NCBI GenBank assembly: GCA_043782425.1
Contig: JAYWAM010000163.1
Location: forward strand, 1-15,281
Length of the DNA: 15,281 bases
Source: JAYWAM01 sp043782425
Lineage (GTDB): Bacteria > Pseudomonadota > Gammaproteobacteria > Burkholderiales > Usitatibacteraceae
Direction: 5' to 3'
A program made the position numbers and the translations under genes. Shown here one piece after another: positions 14,351 to 15,281 of the stretch (positions are counted from its first letter, which is position 1; every line of letters starts with the position of its first letter). Under the pieces are notes generated by a model that saw nothing but the letters and a program-made list of their open reading frames with translations, was not told the origin of the DNA and ran no database searches.

Positions 14351-15281
14351 ATGGTTACAAGAAAAAGCCACATAGGTGGCCGTCTGCTGGTTTGTTTGTT
14401 TCCGCTCTTCTTTTACCAGGCACCCTCCTTGGCGCAGCCGAAGGCTGAAGACGAATTCGGCAACTATGGTGGGGCTTCTGTCGCCGTACTTCTGTCGCGC
14501 GCAACGGCCACCCCACCCGTCAACAGCGCCATGTTCCTGGCGTCAGCAAATGTAGCGCATAAAGCCACGCCGGTACCGAGGCCAAGAATCCTAGCTGAGA
14601 ACGCAGATTTCCTGGGCGGATTTAAAAGCTTGGTAAGCAATACCGCGATGGCAGGCAAGGCGCTTCAAATTTCGAAAGCGACGACCGACTTCAACGGTGA
14701 CGGCAAGTCCGACATCCTCTGGCAGCACGCCGATGGTTCAGTCAACATGTGGCTCATGAACGGTTTGACCAAGCTTACGGGCGGTAATCTCATCGGCCCC
14801 GGATTGGGATGGACGGCCACGCACGTCGGCGATTTCAATGGCGACGGCAAGGTAGACATTCTCTGGTACAACACCAACGGTTCCACCAATATGTGGCTCA
14901 TGGACGGATTGACCAAGCTTGCGGGCGGCAATCTCATTGGCCCCGGAATGGGATGGACTGCCACGCACGTTGCCGACTTCGATGGTGACGGCAAGGCTGA
15001 CATTCTCTGGCAGCACAGCGATGGCACCGTCGCACTGTGGCTTATGAACGGCACGACAATGAGCTCTGCTGTGAACCTTATGGGACCCGGAACGGGCTGG
15101 TCGGTTGCGCGCGTCGGCGATTTCAATGGTGACGGTAAGGCTGACATTCTCTGGTACAACACCGATGGCTCCACCAACGTGTGGCTCATGGACGGCTTGA
15201 CCAAGCTTGCGGGCGGCAATCTCATCGATCCCGGAATGGGATGGACTGCCACGCACGTTGCCGACTTCGATGGTGACGGCA
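14351..15281 (+). CDS. Secreted FG-GAP/VCBS repeat protein, 3' end cut by window
   Basis: At least 310 residues are visible and the frame is open at the right edge. The N-terminus is a Sec signal peptide (RK-rich start, hydrophobic core about 11-26, likely cleavage near SLA-QPK). Residues about 30-110 match no domain I recognise. From residue 113 there are four complete 48-residue repeats and a fifth beginning; each opens with D-F-(N/D)-G-D-G-K-x-D, a calcium-binding loop, followed by ILW(Q/Y) and W-x-M-(N/D)-G. These are FG-GAP/VCBS-type beta-propeller blades, found in surface and secreted proteins that bind ligands or carbohydrates. The ATG follows AAGGGG about ten bases upstream. Downstream domains, and so the function, are out of sight. 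Confidence 0.85.
   Translation, partial: MVTRKSHIGGRLLVCLFPLFFYQAPSLAQPKAEDEFGNYGGASVAVLLSRATATPPVNSAMFLASANVAHKATPVPRPRILAENADFLGGFKSLVSNTAMAGKALQISKATTDFNGDGKSDILWQHADGSVNMWLMNGLTKLTGGNLIGPGLGWTATHVGDFNGDGKVDILWYNTNGSTNMWLMDGLTKLAGGNLIGPGMGWTATHVADFDGDGKADILWQHSDGTVALWLMNGTTMSSAVNLMGPGTGWSVARVGDFNGDGKADILWYNTDGSTNVWLMDGLTKLAGGNLIDPGMGWTATHVADFDGDG
14687..15281 (+). repeat. 144-bp tandem repeats encoding beta-propeller blades
   Basis: The units start at 14687, 14831, 14975 and 15119, and a fifth starts at 15263 and is cut. Period is 144 bp (48 codons). Units 2 and 4 are the closest pair (about 13 mismatches in 144 by hand count), while units 1 and 3 are more diverged, so similarity alternates. 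Units 2 and 4 share the ILWYNT form, units 1 and 3 the ILWQH form. Confidence 0.9.

Noticed and set aside
14665..15252. Long minus-strand open frames of 195 and 172 codons
   Set aside because: They lie opposite the 144-bp repeats; their own repetitive sequence (for example recurring VHP-PGPMRLPP) only mirrors the plus-strand blades, and no start signal or family match supports them.

Overview
The window reads as chromosomal DNA of a betaproteobacterium. The protein sequences and the gene set (FxsA, CutA, DsbD-alpha, TlpA, AroQ, AccB, AccC, PrmA, a DUF3426 zinc-ribbon protein, DUF1631, a PfkB kinase) look most like the Nitrosomonadales, possibly Gallionellaceae-like. That placement comes from family recognition alone and is moderate. 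Base composition is moderately GC-rich and coding is dense. I see no rRNA, tRNA, CRISPR array, IS element or phage gene.

Layout. Positions 1-129 hold a REP-type palindrome and the edge of a probable second copy. Positions 130-2162 are a minus-strand group: fxsA, then a 2Fe-2S/flavin oxidoreductase, then a Prx5-type peroxiredoxin. Divergent from it, 2211-3582 encodes CutA, a short protein that is only the N-terminal (alpha) domain of DsbD, and a membrane-anchored TlpA-like thioredoxin; the last two suggest periplasmic thiol reduction. Positions 3720-7942 are a housekeeping run: aroQ (shikimate pathway), accB and accC (biotin carboxyl carrier and biotin carboxylase of acetyl-CoA carboxylase), prmA (ribosomal protein L11 methyltransferase) and a DUF3426 zinc-ribbon membrane protein that overlaps prmA.

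Positions 7956-10265 (minus) carry a large DUF1631 protein. The 456-bp gap upstream is regulatory. It holds a well-matched cyclic-di-GMP-I (GEMM) riboswitch aptamer on the minus strand, a hairpin that could mask the DUF1631 ribosome-binding site, and a perfect CRP-type TGTGA-N6-TCACA site just upstream of the aptamer. The gap also carries the promoter region of the divergent PfkB kinase gene. DUF1631 is therefore very probably controlled by c-di-GMP, and its C-terminus is faintly PilZ-like.

Positions 10722-14013 are a tight plus-strand run: PfkB sugar/nucleoside kinase, glycine-zipper lipoprotein, and a 625-residue open frame that joins a PlsC-type lysophosphatidate acyltransferase to a di-heme cytochrome c peroxidase with no stop between them. 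After a 337-bp gap, an exported FG-GAP/VCBS repeat protein starts at 14351 and runs off the right edge; it contains 144-bp tandem repeats.

The most notable items are the c-di-GMP riboswitch/DUF1631 unit, the PlsC-peroxidase fusion and the stand-alone DsbD alpha domain.
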